Below, one piece after another: positions 50,628 through 59,491 of a DNA stretch of 64,000 bases. This stretch comes from Actinotalea caeni. GTDB lineage: Bacteria; Actinomycetota; Actinomycetes; Actinomycetales; Beutenbergiaceae. The stretch is from assembly GCF_009733795.1 (NCBI RefSeq), contig NZ_WNXX01000003.1:1-64000 (forward strand). Direction: 5' to 3'. Position numbers and translations under genes: made by a program. Every line of letters starts with the position of its first letter. Position 1 is the stretch's first letter. The notes below the pieces were generated by a model. It ran no database searches, was not told the origin of the DNA, and saw only the letters and a program-made list of their open reading frames with translations.

Positions 50628-51629
50628 GTGACCTCGACCGAGCTCCGACCGGACCTGGCCCCTGCCGCCTGGCGCGGCGCCGTCGGCTGGGAGCAGCGCG
50701 ACGACGCGGTACGCGTCTGGCGGCTGCTGCCCGACCGCATCGACCGCGCGTTCGCCCCGGACCTCGTCGAGAAGGCGCGCGAGGCCGCCGGTGTGCGCGC
50801 CGACGTCGTCACCGCGGCCGACACCCTCCACCTCGACCTCGAGCTCGGCATCGAGATCGACCGACCCACGCGCGTCGACGTCCTCGTCGACGACGAGCTC
50901 GCGCACCGCGTCGACGTCGAGATCGGCCGCTCGCGCCTCGACCTCCCGCTGCCCGCCGGCGAGCACCGGGTGCAGGTGTGGCTGCCGCAGGTCGGGCGCA
51001 CGTGGCTGAGGTCGGTCGCTCTCGACGGCGCCGCGGAGCCGGCTCCGGCCGCCTCGACCTCGTGGGTGGCCTACGGCTCGTCGATCACGCAGTGCAGCGC
51101 CGCGGCCGGCCCGTCACAGACCTGGCCGGCGATCGTCGCCCGCACGCTCGGCTGGGACCTCACGTGCCTGGGGTTCGGCGGCCAGTGCCACCTCGACCCG
51201 CTCGCCGCGCACACGATCGAGGCGCTGCCGGCCGACGTCATCAGCCTGTGCCTCGGCATCAACGTCCAGGGCGGCGCGACGCTGTCCGGCCGCACGTTCG
51301 CGCCGCTGGTGGCCGACCTGCTCGACCGGGTGCGCGACAGCCACCCGGACGCCACCGTGGTCGTCGTCAGCCCGATCACGTCGCCGCCCCGCGAGCAGAC
51401 CCCGAACGAGGTCGGGCTCACCCTGCAGGCGATGCGCGACATCCTCGCCGACGTCGTCGCCGGCACCGACGACGACCGCCTGCACCTCGTCGACGGCCCC
51501 TCGGTCATCGGCCCGGACGACGCCCACCTGCTGCCGGACGACCTGCACCCCGACGAGACCGGGTACCGGCTCATGGGCGAGCGGCTGGCCGCGGTGCTGG
51601 GCCGCCTGCACGAGCCGGTGCGCGCATGA
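50628..51629 (+). CDS. SGNH/GDSL hydrolase with N-terminal beta domain
   Basis: A 333-residue esterase-like protein. The N-terminal 140 residues are beta-rich (a jelly-roll, as in CE2-type acetylxylan esterases). The SGNH domain then shows block I AYGSSITQC with the likely nucleophile Ser152, block II GFGGQCHLDP, block III LGINVQGG and block V DDLHPDETGYRLM with the catalytic Asp-His. No signal peptide is present, so it is probably cytoplasmic. Its stop overlaps apt (ATGA). A carbohydrate or acyl ester substrate is likely. Confidence 0.85.
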   Translation: MTSTELRPDLAPAAWRGAVGWEQRDDAVRVWRLLPDRIDRAFAPDLVEKAREAAGVRADVVTAADTLHLDLELGIEIDRPTRVDVLVDDELAHRVDVEIGRSRLDLPLPAGEHRVQVWLPQVGRTWLRSVALDGAAEPAPAASTSWVAYGSSITQCSAAAGPSQTWPAIVARTLGWDLTCLGFGGQCHLDPLAAHTIEALPADVISLCLGINVQGGATLSGRTFAPLVADLLDRVRDSHPDATVVVVSPITSPPREQTPNEVGLTLQAMRDILADVVAGTDDDRLHLVDGPSVIGPDDAHLLPDDLHPDETGYRLMGERLAAVLGRLHEPVRA

Positions 51630-52192
51630 GCGCCCCCGACGCGACCGGTGACGTCGTCGCGCGCGCGGCAGCGGCGATCGTCGAGCGCACCCGGCTCACG
51701 CCCGACTTCCCCGCGCCCGGGGTGCTGTTCCGCGACCTCACGCCCGTGCTCGGGCACCCGGCCTCGCTGCTGCTGGTCGCGCAGGCCGTGGCCCGGCTCG
51801 GCGGGCAGGCGGACCTGATGGCGGCGCTGGAGGCGCGCGGCTTCCTGCTGGGCGCGGCCGCCGCGGTCGCGGCCGACGCCGGCGTGCTCCCGCTGCGCAA
51901 GCCCGGCAAGCTGCCCGGCACCGGGACGGGCACCGTCATGCGCGAGACCTACGCGCTGGAGTACGGCACGGCGGCGCTGGAGGTGCAGCCCGCCGACGTC
52001 CCCCCGGGCGCGCGGGTGCTCGTCGTCGACGACGTGCTCGCGACCGGCGGCACCGCGGCCGCCGCCGTCGAGCTGGTACGGCGTGCGGGCGGCACGGTGA
52101 CGGGCGTCGTGGTCGCGCTGGAGCTCACCGAGCTCGGCGGTCGCGACCGCATCCCGGCCGACGTGCCGGTGCACGCGGTCACCCAGGCCTGA
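51626..52192 (+). CDS. apt: Adenine phosphoribosyltransferase
   Basis: A 188-residue type I phosphoribosyltransferase that salvages adenine to AMP. The family signature FPAPGVLFRDLTPVLGHP is near residue 27, EARGFLLGAA near 72 and the PRPP-binding loop VLVVDDVLATGGTAAAA around 135-151. RKPGKLPG is the flexible hood segment. The length and motif order are those of bacterial Apt. It overlaps the SGNH gene by ATGA. Confidence 0.95.
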   Translation: MSAPDATGDVVARAAAAIVERTRLTPDFPAPGVLFRDLTPVLGHPASLLLVAQAVARLGGQADLMAALEARGFLLGAAAAVAADAGVLPLRKPGKLPGTGTGTVMRETYALEYGTAALEVQPADVPPGARVLVVDDVLATGGTAAAAVELVRRAGGTVTGVVVALELTELGGRDRIPADVPVHAVTQA

Positions 52193-52201
52193 GGGGGCTG
52201 C

Positions 52202-53365
52202 TCAGCGCAGGTCGGTGAGCTGGTCCGGGTCGACGGTCGTCCCGATCATCTCCCGCAGCGTGTCGTTGACGTCCCAGATCCCGACGTTCATGCCGGCTGT
52301 GACGGTGCGGCCGTCCTCGCCGCCCAGCCAGTAGGCGATGAACGCGTTCTGCTCGACGTCACCGCGCAGCTCCACGCGGTCGGTCGGGGAGGAGTGCCCG
52401 ACGTACTCCATCGAGAACTCGAACTGGTCGGTGAAGACGTACGGCTGCCAGTCGTAGGCGACCTCGTCGCCGAGCATCGACCGCGCCGCGGCCCGGCCCT
52501 GCCGGATCGCGTCGTCCCAGTGCTCGACGCGCAGCGGGCCGAGGGTGGAGTGGGTCGCGAGCGCGACGTCGCCCGCCACCCAGACGTCGGGGTCGCTGGT
52601 CCGCAGCCGGCTGTCGGCGACGACACCGTCGGCGGTGACCGACAGCCCCGCCGCCTCGGCGAGCTCGGTGCGCGGCGTCACGCCGACCGCGAGCAGGACC
52701 GCGTCGGCGCTGATCTCGCCGTCGCTCGTGACCACGCCGTCGGGCGTGATCGCGGTGACGTCGACCCCGGTGCGGACGTCGACGCCGTGACCGCGGTGCA
52801 GCGCGAGCAGGTGCTCGGCGAGCCGCGGGCCGAGCACGCGCGCGAGCGGGGCGTCGCTGCGCTCGAGCACCGTGACCTCGGTGCCCTGCTGCCGCGCCGA
52901 GGCCGCGACCTCGAGCCCGATCCACCCGCCGCCGACGACCACCAGCCGGGCACCGGGCCGGATCGCGGCCTGCAGGCGCTGCTCGTCCTGCCACGTGCGC
53001 AGCACGTGCGCGCGCTCGACGCCCGGGATCGACGGCACGCGCGGCCGCGCCCCGGTGGCGAGCAGCAGCGCGTCGTACCCGAGGCTCTGGCCGTCGTCGA
53101 GGACGACCGTGCGCGAGGCGAGGTCGAGCCGTTCGGCCGAGGTGTGGGTGAGCACCCGCACCTCGTGCTCGGCGTACCAGGCCGCGTCGTGCAGCACCTG
53201 GAACTCCTTGCCCTGCAGCACGTCCTTGCTCAGCTGCGGCCGCTCGTACGGCAGCAGCGGCTCGTTGCCGACGACCGTCAGCGGACCCCAGTAGCCCTCC
53301 TCCCGGAGGGTCTCGACGGCGTGCGCGGCGGCCAGCCCCGCCCCGACCACGACGATGCGTTCCAT
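52202..53365 (-). CDS. FAD-dependent NAD(P)H ferredoxin reductase-like oxidoreductase
   Basis: A 387-residue pyridine-nucleotide disulfide-type reductase of the rubredoxin/rhodocoxin/putidaredoxin-reductase group. It has an N-terminal FAD fold VVVGAGLAAAHAVETLREEG, ATGARPRVPSIPG, an NAD fold VVVGGGWIGLEVAASARQQG, and the conserved DVWVAGDVALATH with the FAD ribityl aspartate, followed by a C-terminal reductase domain. An ATG nine bases upstream (53374) is in frame; 53365 is preferred because its ribosome-binding site spacing is better. The electron acceptor is not adjacent. It lies 62 bases after hemL. Confidence 0.88.
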   Translation of the reverse strand: MERIVVVGAGLAAAHAVETLREEGYWGPLTVVGNEPLLPYERPQLSKDVLQGKEFQVLHDAAWYAEHEVRVLTHTSAERLDLASRTVVLDDGQSLGYDALLLATGARPRVPSIPGVERAHVLRTWQDEQRLQAAIRPGARLVVVGGGWIGLEVAASARQQGTEVTVLERSDAPLARVLGPRLAEHLLALHRGHGVDVRTGVDVTAITPDGVVTSDGEISADAVLLAVGVTPRTELAEAAGLSVTADGVVADSRLRTSDPDVWVAGDVALATHSTLGPLRVEHWDDAIRQGRAAARSMLGDEVAYDWQPYVFTDQFEFSMEYVGHSSPTDRVELRGDVEQNAFIAYWLGGEDGRTVTAGMNVGIWDVNDTLREMIGTTVDPDQLTDLR

Positions 53366-53427
53366 GCGTCTCATCCTGCCGCGCCGACCGGGTGCGCGGG
53401 GCGCCTCCGGCCGGTGCGGGCCGGTCC

Positions 53428-54735
53428 TCAGGCCGGGGTCGCCTCCGCGGCGGCCCGTGCGGCGCCGGGGAGCGCGGCGAGCACCTGGGCGACCGCGTCG
53501 TCGTCGTGCGCGGCGGAGACGAACCACGCCTCGAACGCCGACGGCGGCAGGCTCACCCCGGCGTCGAGCATCGCGTGGAAGAAGGCCGGGTAGCGCCAGT
53601 GCTCGGTCGCCTGCATGGCCGCGTAGTCGTGCACCGGGCTCTCGACGCCGAACGCGACCGAGAACAGGTTGCCGGCGCGCTGCACGTGGTGCGGCACGCC
53701 GACGACCGCGAGGGCCTGCCCGACCGCGGTGCTGATCTCGTGGGCGACGGCGTCCAGCCGGGCGTAGACCGCCTCGTCGGCGAGCCGCAGCGTCGCGACG
53801 CCGGCCGCGACCGCGACCGGGTTCCCGCTGAGCGTGCCCGCCTGGTAGACCGGGCCGGCGGGGGCGAGCAGGTCCATGAGCTCGGCGCGGCCGGCCAGGG
53901 CAGCGACCGGCAGCCCGCCGCCGATGACCTTGCCGAACGTGAGCAGGTCGGGCGTCCATGTGCTCCCCGCGGCACGCTCGAGGCCCCACCATCCCGACGG
54001 GCCGACACGGAACCCGGTCAGCACCTCGTCGGCGATGACGAGAGCGCCGTGCGCGTGCGCGAGCTCGGTGAGCGCGGCGTTGAAGCCGTCGTTCGGCGGC
54101 ACGACGCCCATGTTGGCCGCCGCGGCCTCGGTGATGACGGCCGCGACACGTCCGGGGTGCGCCTCGAGCGCGGTCCGGACGGCGTCGAGGTCGTTGTACG
54201 GCAGCACGACCGTCAGCGCCGCGAAGCCCTCGGGCACGCCGGCGGAGCCCGGCAGCCCCAGCGTGGCGACGCCGGAGCCGGCCGCGGCGAGCAGGCCGTC
54301 GGAGTGGCCGTGGTAGTGCCCGGCGAACTTGATGACGAGGTCTCGCCCGGTGGCGGCACGCGCCAGCCGGATCGCGGTCATCGTCGCCTCGGTGCCGGTC
54401 GAGACCAGCCGGGTCTTCTCGGCGAGCGGCACCCGCTCCCGCACGAGCGCGGCGAGCTCGGCCTCCGCCGGGGTCGACGCGCCGAAGGACAGCCCGCGGG
54501 CGGCGGCCGCCTGCACGGCCTCGACGACGTCGGGGTGGGCGTGGCCGAGGATCGCCGGGCCCCAGGACCCGACGAGGTCGACGTAGGTGCGGCCGTCGGC
54601 GTCGTGCACGCGCGGGCCGGCGGCCGACACCAGCATCAGCGGGTCGCCGCCGACCGAGCCGTGCGCCCGCACCGGCGAGCTGACGCCACCGGGCAGCAGC
54701 TCGCGCGCGCGGTCCAGCGGGGTGGTCTCGGTCAT
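53428..54735 (-). CDS. hemL: Glutamate-1-semialdehyde 2,1-aminomutase
   Basis: HemL converts glutamate-1-semialdehyde to 5-aminolevulinate, the common heme precursor. The 435-residue PLP enzyme starts with [18 protein letters not shown], has the [12 protein letters not shown] loop, [13 protein letters not shown] and the PLP lysine Lys269 in [11 protein letters not shown]. The ATG overlaps the hemB stop (ATGA). The presence of hemL implies the C5 pathway; hemA, which supplies its substrate, is not in the window. Confidence 0.97.
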   Translation of the reverse strand: MTETTPLDRARELLPGGVSSPVRAHGSVGGDPLMLVSAAGPRVHDADGRTYVDLVGSWGPAILGHAHPDVVEAVQAAAARGLSFGASTPAEAELAALVRERVPLAEKTRLVSTGTEATMTAIRLARAATGRDLVIKFAGHYHGHSDGLLAAAGSGVATLGLPGSAGVPEGFAALTVVLPYNDLDAVRTALEAHPGRVAAVITEAAAANMGVVPPNDGFNAALTELAHAHGALVIADEVLTGFRVGPSGWWGLERAAGSTWTPDLLTFGKVIGGGLPVAALAGRAELMDLLAPAGPVYQAGTLSGNPVAVAAGVATLRLADEAVYARLDAVAHEISTAVGQALAVVGVPHHVQRAGNLFSVAFGVESPVHDYAAMQATEHWRYPAFFHAMLDAGVSLPPSAFEAWFVSAAHDDDAVAQVLAALPGAARAAAEATPA

Positions 54736-55733
54736 CGGTCCTCCAGCGTCGCGGCCACCTCGGTGGCCCAGTAGGTCAGGACGGCGTCGGCGCCGGCGCG
54801 CACGATCGACGTCAGCGCCTCGGCGATCGCGGCCTCGCGCGCGATCCAGCCGTGGGCGGCCGCCGCCTCGAGCATCGCGTACTCCCCCGACACCTGGTAC
54901 GCCCACACCGGCACCGGGCTGGAGTCGGCGACCTGCCGCAGCACGTCGAGGTAGGGCAGCGCCGGCTTGACCATGACGACGTCGGCGCCCTCCTCGACGT
55001 CGAGCGCGGCCTCGCGCAGCCCCTCCCGCGCGTTGGCGGGGTCGAGCTGGTAGGTGCGCCGGTCGCCGGTCAGCTGGGAGTCCACGGCCTCGCGGAACGG
55101 CCCGTAGTACGCCGAGGCGTACTTGGCGGCGTAGGCGAGCGTGGCCACGTCGGTGCGGCCGGCGGCGTCGAGCGCGTCCCGCACCGCCGCCACCTGGCCG
55201 TCCATCATCCCCGACAGCCCCAGCAGCACCGAGCCCGCCTCCGCCTGCGCGAGCGCCATCTCGGCGTAACGCTCCAGGGTCGCGTCGTTGTCGACGCGGC
55301 CGGCGTCGTCGAGGACGCCGCAGTGGCCGTGGTCGGTGAACTCGTCCAGGCACAGGTCGGTCGAGACGACGACGGCGTCCCCGACCTCGGCGACGACGGC
55401 CGCCGTCGCCCGGTTGAGGATGCCGTCCGGGTCGGTCGCCTCGGTACCGGTGGCGTCTCGGCGCGCGGGTACACCGAACAGCATGACGCCGCCGACGCCG
55501 GCCTCGGCGGCCTCGACGGCGGCGCGCCGCAGCGTGCCGATGCTGTGCTGCTGCACGCCGGGCATCGACCCGATCGGTCGCGGCTCCGGGCCGGCGTGGA
55601 CGAACATCGGCAGCACCAGCTGCGCGGCGTGCACCCGGGTCTCACGGACCACGCGGCGCATCGCGGTCGACTGCCGCAGCCGCCGCGGGCGCACCCGCCC
55701 GACCCGACCTGCCACGCTGCCTGCTCCGCTCAT
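54732..55733 (-). CDS. hemB: Porphobilinogen synthase
   Basis: HemB condenses two 5-aminolevulinates. The 333-residue protein has the two Schiff-base lysines in [15 protein letters not shown] (Lys204) and [13 protein letters not shown] (Lys256). Its metal loop, [14 protein letters not shown], keeps Cys128 and Cys138 but has Asp130 where zinc-type enzymes have a second Cys, a form known in actinobacteria. The ATG follows GGGAGGT. A TACCGT at 55784-55789 gives it a probable promoter of its own in the 91-base gap after hemD. Confidence 0.97.
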   Translation of the reverse strand: MSGAGSVAGRVGRVRPRRLRQSTAMRRVVRETRVHAAQLVLPMFVHAGPEPRPIGSMPGVQQHSIGTLRRAAVEAAEAGVGGVMLFGVPARRDATGTEATDPDGILNRATAAVVAEVGDAVVVSTDLCLDEFTDHGHCGVLDDAGRVDNDATLERYAEMALAQAEAGSVLLGLSGMMDGQVAAVRDALDAAGRTDVATLAYAAKYASAYYGPFREAVDSQLTGDRRTYQLDPANAREGLREAALDVEEGADVVMVKPALPYLDVLRQVADSSPVPVWAYQVSGEYAMLEAAAAHGWIAREAAIAEALTSIVRAGADAVLTYWATEVAATLEDR

Positions 55734-55783
55734 CGGACCTCCCACGTCCCTCGGTCTCGTGCCACGACGACGTCCACGCACGC

Positions 55784-55789
55784 ACGGTA
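55784..55789 (-). promoter_or_regulatory. Candidate -10 element (TACCGT) for hemB-hemL
   Basis: TANNNT match 50 bases before the hemB ATG; the leader carries GGGAGGT. Confidence 0.35.
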
Positions 55790-55824
55790 CGGGGGCGCTG
55801 CCGCCGCCCGCCGCGCCGGTCCGG

Positions 55825-56538
55825 TCACGACGGCTCCGCGCCAAGCTCCTGGGCGGCGCGCAGCAGCTCGGCGATCGTCGGCGAGGAGGCGACCGCGGCG
55901 ACCTCGAGCCCCGCGGCCCGCACGTCCTCGGCCGTCTGGGCCCCCATCGCAACCAGCCGGGTGCTCGGCGCGACCTCGACCTCGGCGAGGTGGCGGGCGA
56001 CGCTGCCGCTCGTCACCAGCGCGACGTCGGCCCGCCCGGTCCGCAGCGCGTGCTTCTCGGTCGTGCTCAGCTCGGTCCGCAGGGTGCGGTAGGCGACGAC
56101 GGCGTCGACCTCCCAGCCCGCGCGCCGCAACCCGTCGACCAGGGTCGGGCGGGCGAGGTCGGACCGGACGGCGAGCACCGGCCCGTCGACCTGCTGCGGC
56201 CACCGCTGGAGCATCGCCAGCGCACCGCCGTCGCCCACGAGGTGCACCTCGATCCCGGCCCGCGTGAGCGCCGCGGCCGTGCCCTCACCCACGGCGGCGA
56301 CCCGCAGCGACGCCGGCAGCGCGACGTCGCGCAGGGTCGGCACCGCGGCCGCGCTCGTCACCGCGAGCCAGCGGTAGTCGCCCGCCGTCAGCCGCGCGAG
56401 GGCGGCGTCCAGCTCCGCCGAGGGCGCGGGCACGGTCTCGATGAGGGGCAGCACCCACGGCGTCAGCCCCAGGTCGGCCGCCGCGGCAGCGGCCGCGGCA
56501 CCCCAGGTGCCGCCGCGCGGGACGAGCAGGACGGTCAC
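55825..56538 (-). CDS. hemD: Uroporphyrinogen-III synthase
   Basis: HemD closes and inverts ring D of hydroxymethylbilane. The 237-residue two-lobed protein is diverged, as the family always is. Visible cues are VLLVPRGGTWGAAAAAAAAD, WLAVTSAAAVPTL, VAAVGEGTAAAL in lobe one and LVTSGSVARHLAEV, RLVAMGAQTAEDVRAAGL in lobe two. The GTG start overlaps the hemC stop (GTGA), and the position directly after hemC supports the call. Confidence 0.92.
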   Translation of the reverse strand: MTVLLVPRGGTWGAAAAAAAADLGLTPWVLPLIETVPAPSAELDAALARLTAGDYRWLAVTSAAAVPTLRDVALPASLRVAAVGEGTAAALTRAGIEVHLVGDGGALAMLQRWPQQVDGPVLAVRSDLARPTLVDGLRRAGWEVDAVVAYRTLRTELSTTEKHALRTGRADVALVTSGSVARHLAEVEVAPSTRLVAMGAQTAEDVRAAGLEVAAVASSPTIAELLRAAQELGAEPS

Positions 56539-57419
56539 GCCAACCAGTCCCGGATCCCGGCGTCGAGGAGCGCGCGGGCCGCGCGCACGCCGATCTCCGC
56601 GGGGTCGTCGAGCTTGTCGTCCACCCGGCTGCCGTGGCGGCGCTGGCCGTCGAGGCTGTAGGCCACCGCCCGCAGGCTCACCCGCTGGAACCGCACGGTC
56701 GCCGTCGCGGCCACCGGCGCGGCGCAGCCGGCCTCGAGCTCGGCGAGGAAGGCGCGCTCGATCGTCACCGCGAGGTGGGTGCGCTCGTCGTGCACGGCGG
56801 CGACGAGCTCGGCGGTCCGCTCGTCGTCGGCGCGCACCTCGACCGCGAGCGCGCCTTGCGCCGGCGCGGTTGGCCACTCGAACGTCTCGGCGACGTGCTC
56901 CTCGCGCCCGATGCGCGACAGCCCTGCCATCGCGAGCACGACGCCGTCGAGCTCGCCGTCGGTCACCATCGCCAGCCGGGTGTCGACGTTGCCGCGGATG
57001 TCGACGACCTCGAGGTCCGGTCGGGCCGCGAGCAGCTGCGCACGACGGCGCGGCGACCCGGTGCCCACGCGGGCGCCCTCGCGCAGCTCGGCGAGCGGGC
57101 TCGCGGCGCACAGCACGTCGCGGTGGTCGGCGCGCGCCGGTGTGGCGGCCACACGCAGACCCGGGTGCGGCGCGGTCGGGAGGTCCTTGTAGGAGTGCAC
57201 GACCGCGTCGCACTCGCCCGCGAGCAGCGCCTCGCGCAGGGCCGCCGCGAACACGCCGGTGCCGCCGAGGGAGGCCAGCGAGGCGCGGGTGGTGTCGCCG
57301 TGGCTGGTCATCGGCACCAGCTCGGTGGCGACGCCCGCGGCGGTCAGCGCGTCGGCGACGTCCCCGGCCTGCGTGCGGGCGAGCAGGCTCGCACGGGTCC
57401 CCAGCCGCAGCGCGGTCAC
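56535..57419 (-). CDS. hemC: Hydroxymethylbilane synthase (porphobilinogen deaminase)
   Basis: HemC polymerises four porphobilinogens. The 294-residue protein starts LRLGTRASLLARTQAGDVAD, has VHSYKDLPT, GTGSPRRRAQLLAARPD, VVDIRGNVDTRL and the dipyrromethane-cofactor cysteine Cys232 in ELEAGCAAPVAA. The start overlaps the hemH stop (GTGA) and the stop overlaps hemD, so the three are coupled. Confidence 0.97.
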   Translation of the reverse strand: MTALRLGTRASLLARTQAGDVADALTAAGVATELVPMTSHGDTTRASLASLGGTGVFAAALREALLAGECDAVVHSYKDLPTAPHPGLRVAATPARADHRDVLCAASPLAELREGARVGTGSPRRRAQLLAARPDLEVVDIRGNVDTRLAMVTDGELDGVVLAMAGLSRIGREEHVAETFEWPTAPAQGALAVEVRADDERTAELVAAVHDERTHLAVTIERAFLAELEAGCAAPVAATATVRFQRVSLRAVAYSLDGQRRHGSRVDDKLDDPAEIGVRAARALLDAGIRDWLA

Positions 57420-58657
57420 GGCGCGACGCCCGCCAGCACGGGCGAGAACGGTCGGCGAGCGTTGGCGCAGCACCCCGGGCGGCAGACGTCGTTCCAGGGC
57501 CCGAGGTCGGTGAGCGCGGCGCGCTCCTCGACGGCGCGACCCTCGACGCGCTCGCGCACGAGGTCGGCGAGGCCGGCGACGAACGTCGGGTCGACCCCGG
57601 GGGTCGGGACCCGGACGGCGTCGATGCCGTGGTCGGTCGCGGTCTCGATCGCCTCGTTGTCGAGGTCCCAGAGCACCTCGAGGTGGTCGGAGACGAAGCC
57701 GATGGGGGCGATGACGACCGCGTCGGGCCGGTCGTCGGCGGCCGCGAGCGCGGCGATCGCGTCGTTGATGTCCGGCTCCAGCCACGGCTGGCTCGGCGGG
57801 CCGGAGCGCGACTGGTAGACCAGCTGCGAGCCGACGACGAGGCCCTGCGGCACGCTCACCCGGCTCATCACGGCCTCCCCGACGGCGAGGTGCTGGGCCT
57901 CGTAGGCGCCACCCGGTCCGAGGTCGAGCTCGGGCGGGCCGGAGCGCTCGGCGTCGCCGACGGGGATCGAGTGGGTGGCGAACAGCACCTGCACCCGGGT
58001 GCGCCCCCGACCGGCGAGCTCGACGAGGGCGGCGTCGACCGCCTCGACGAACGGCGTCACGAACCCGGGGTGGTCGAAGAACACGCGGATCTTGTCGATC
58101 TCCAGGTGCTCGCCCAGCCCGGTCGCCTGCAGCGCGTCGGCGAGGTCCTCGCGGTACTGCCGGCAGGAGGAGTAGCAGGAGTAGGCGCTGGTCGCGAGCA
58201 CGAGCAGCCGCCGGTGACCGGCCTCGTGCGCCTCGTGCAGCGTGTCGGTGAGGTAGGGCGCGAAGTTGCGGTTGCCCCACAGCACCGGCAGCGCTGGTCC
58301 GGTGCGCTGGAGCTCGGCGGCGAGCGCCTCGCGCAGCGCGCGGTTCTGGGCGTTGATCGGGCTGACGCCGTCGAAGTGGTGGTAGTGCTCGGCTACCTCG
58401 GCGAGCCGCTCGTCGGGGATGCCGCGGCCCGCGGTGACGTTGCGGAGGAACGGCATGACGTCGTCGGGGCCCTCGGGGCCGCCGAAGCCGAGCAGCAGCA
58501 CGGCGTCGTAGTCCTGCGGCCGCGTGACGTGGGGCTCGCCGCCGCGCGCGGCGGGGGTCGCGGCGGGCACGACGGCGCCCGGAGCGAGCGGTGCGCTGGT
58601 CGCCTTGGGCGGCTTGCCACCGCTGCCGGCGCGGACGGTCGTGGGGTCGGCGGTCAT
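57416..58657 (-). CDS. hemH: Coproporphyrin III ferrochelatase (2Fe-2S type)
   Basis: HemH/CpfC inserts iron into coproporphyrin III. The 413-residue protein has a 45-residue N-terminal extension, then LLGFGGPEGPDDVMPFL, GNRNFAPYLTDTL, the catalytic histidine in LFATHSIPV and glutamate in PIGFVSDHLEVLWDLD. It carries SCYSSC in the middle and DVCRPGCC near the end, which suit the [2Fe-2S] cluster of actinobacterial enzymes. The ATG overlaps the hemQ stop (ATGA). Confidence 0.96.
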   Translation of the reverse strand: MTADPTTVRAGSGGKPPKATSAPLAPGAVVPAATPAARGGEPHVTRPQDYDAVLLLGFGGPEGPDDVMPFLRNVTAGRGIPDERLAEVAEHYHHFDGVSPINAQNRALREALAAELQRTGPALPVLWGNRNFAPYLTDTLHEAHEAGHRRLLVLATSAYSCYSSCRQYREDLADALQATGLGEHLEIDKIRVFFDHPGFVTPFVEAVDAALVELAGRGRTRVQVLFATHSIPVGDAERSGPPELDLGPGGAYEAQHLAVGEAVMSRVSVPQGLVVGSQLVYQSRSGPPSQPWLEPDINDAIAALAAADDRPDAVVIAPIGFVSDHLEVLWDLDNEAIETATDHGIDAVRVPTPGVDPTFVAGLADLVRERVEGRAVEERAALTDLGPWNDVCRPGCCANARRPFSPVLAGVAP

Positions 58658-59334
58658 GACAGCACCTCGACGAGCTCGGCGGCGCTGACGCGCCGACCTG
58701 TGTAGAACGGGACCTCCTCGCGCACGTGACGGCGCGCCTCGGTGTAGCGCAGGTCGCGCATGAGGTCGACGAGCTCGATCGGGTCGTCGGCCTCGAGCGG
58801 CAGCACCCACTCGTAGTCGCCGAGCGCGAACGCGGCCACGGTGTTGGTGAGCACGCCGCGGTGCGCGGCGCCCTTGCGGCCGTGCTCGGCCAGCATCGCC
58901 CGGCGCTCCTCCTCGGGCAGCAGGTACCACTCGTAGGAGCGCACGAACGGGTACACGCACAGCCACGCCTTGGGCTCCAGGCCACGCATGAAGGCGGGCA
59001 CGTGGGAGGCGTTGAACTCGGCGTCGCGGTGCACGCCGGCGACGTTCCAGACCGGCCGCATGGTGGCGAAGACCTCGGTGCGACGCAGTCGGCGCAACGC
59101 GGCCTGGACGTCGGCGAGGTCGGGACCGTGCAACCACACGAGCACGTCGGCGTCGGCCCGCAGCCCGGATACGTCGTAGAACCCGCGCGTGGTGACACCC
59201 CGCTCCGCGAGCTCCGCCGTCACCTCGTCGAGGTCGGTGGCGTCGCCCTGGACGGGCTCGGAGTGGCCCACGAACGTGGCCCACACGGTGTACTCGGTGC
59301 GCGGCGCGCTGCTGGGATCGGGAACATCGGTCAC
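58654..59334 (-). CDS. hemQ: Coproheme decarboxylase
   Basis: HemQ/ChdC oxidatively removes two propionates from coproheme to give heme, the last step of the coproporphyrin-dependent pathway. The 226-residue chlorite-dismutase-fold protein has YPFVRSYEWYLLPEEERRAM with the reactive tyrosine and the proximal histidine in MLAEHGRKG, then HRGVLTNTVAAFALGDYEW. The GTG is preceded by TAGGGT six bases upstream and by a GGAGGG that is too close to act as a normal ribosome-binding site. The order hemQ-hemH-hemC-hemD is coupled throughout. Confidence 0.96.
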   Translation of the reverse strand: MTDVPDPSSAPRTEYTVWATFVGHSEPVQGDATDLDEVTAELAERGVTTRGFYDVSGLRADADVLVWLHGPDLADVQAALRRLRRTEVFATMRPVWNVAGVHRDAEFNASHVPAFMRGLEPKAWLCVYPFVRSYEWYLLPEEERRAMLAEHGRKGAAHRGVLTNTVAAFALGDYEWVLPLEADDPIELVDLMRDLRYTEARRHVREEVPFYTGRRVSAAELVEVLS

Positions 59335-59340
59335 CCCTCC

Positions 59341-59346
59341 ACCCTA
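59341..59346 (-). promoter_or_regulatory. -10 element (TAGGGT) before hemQ
   Basis: TANNNT match six bases before the GTG. It implies hemQHCD has its own promoter, which matters because hemE-hemG lie beyond an opposite-strand gene. Confidence 0.4.
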
Positions 59347-59449
59347 GGTCGGATACGAGGTGACAGTTCGCGACGAGGCGTCAGGTACGGTCGGTGCGAC
59401 GGCGCGACGCGAGCGGCCTGGCGCCGGTTCGATCCGGCCCCCGTGCGGC

Positions 59450-59455
59450 TACCGT
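59450..59455 (+). promoter_or_regulatory. Candidate -10 element (TACCGT) of the LacI-DUF6807 gene
   Basis: TANNNT match 36 bases before the GTG; TTCGAT (59428-59433) sits 16 bases upstream as a weak -35. The leader carries GAAGGAG (59476-59482). Confidence 0.35.
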
Positions 59456-59491
59456 GAACCGCTCAGCCACGCTGCGAAGGAGTACGCACCG

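Noticed and set aside
55825-57419. Missing hemA within the cluster
   Set aside because: Every frame in this stretch is accounted for by hemC and hemD. Glutamyl-tRNA reductase must be elsewhere, perhaps beyond the right edge; it is not evidence of a broken pathway.
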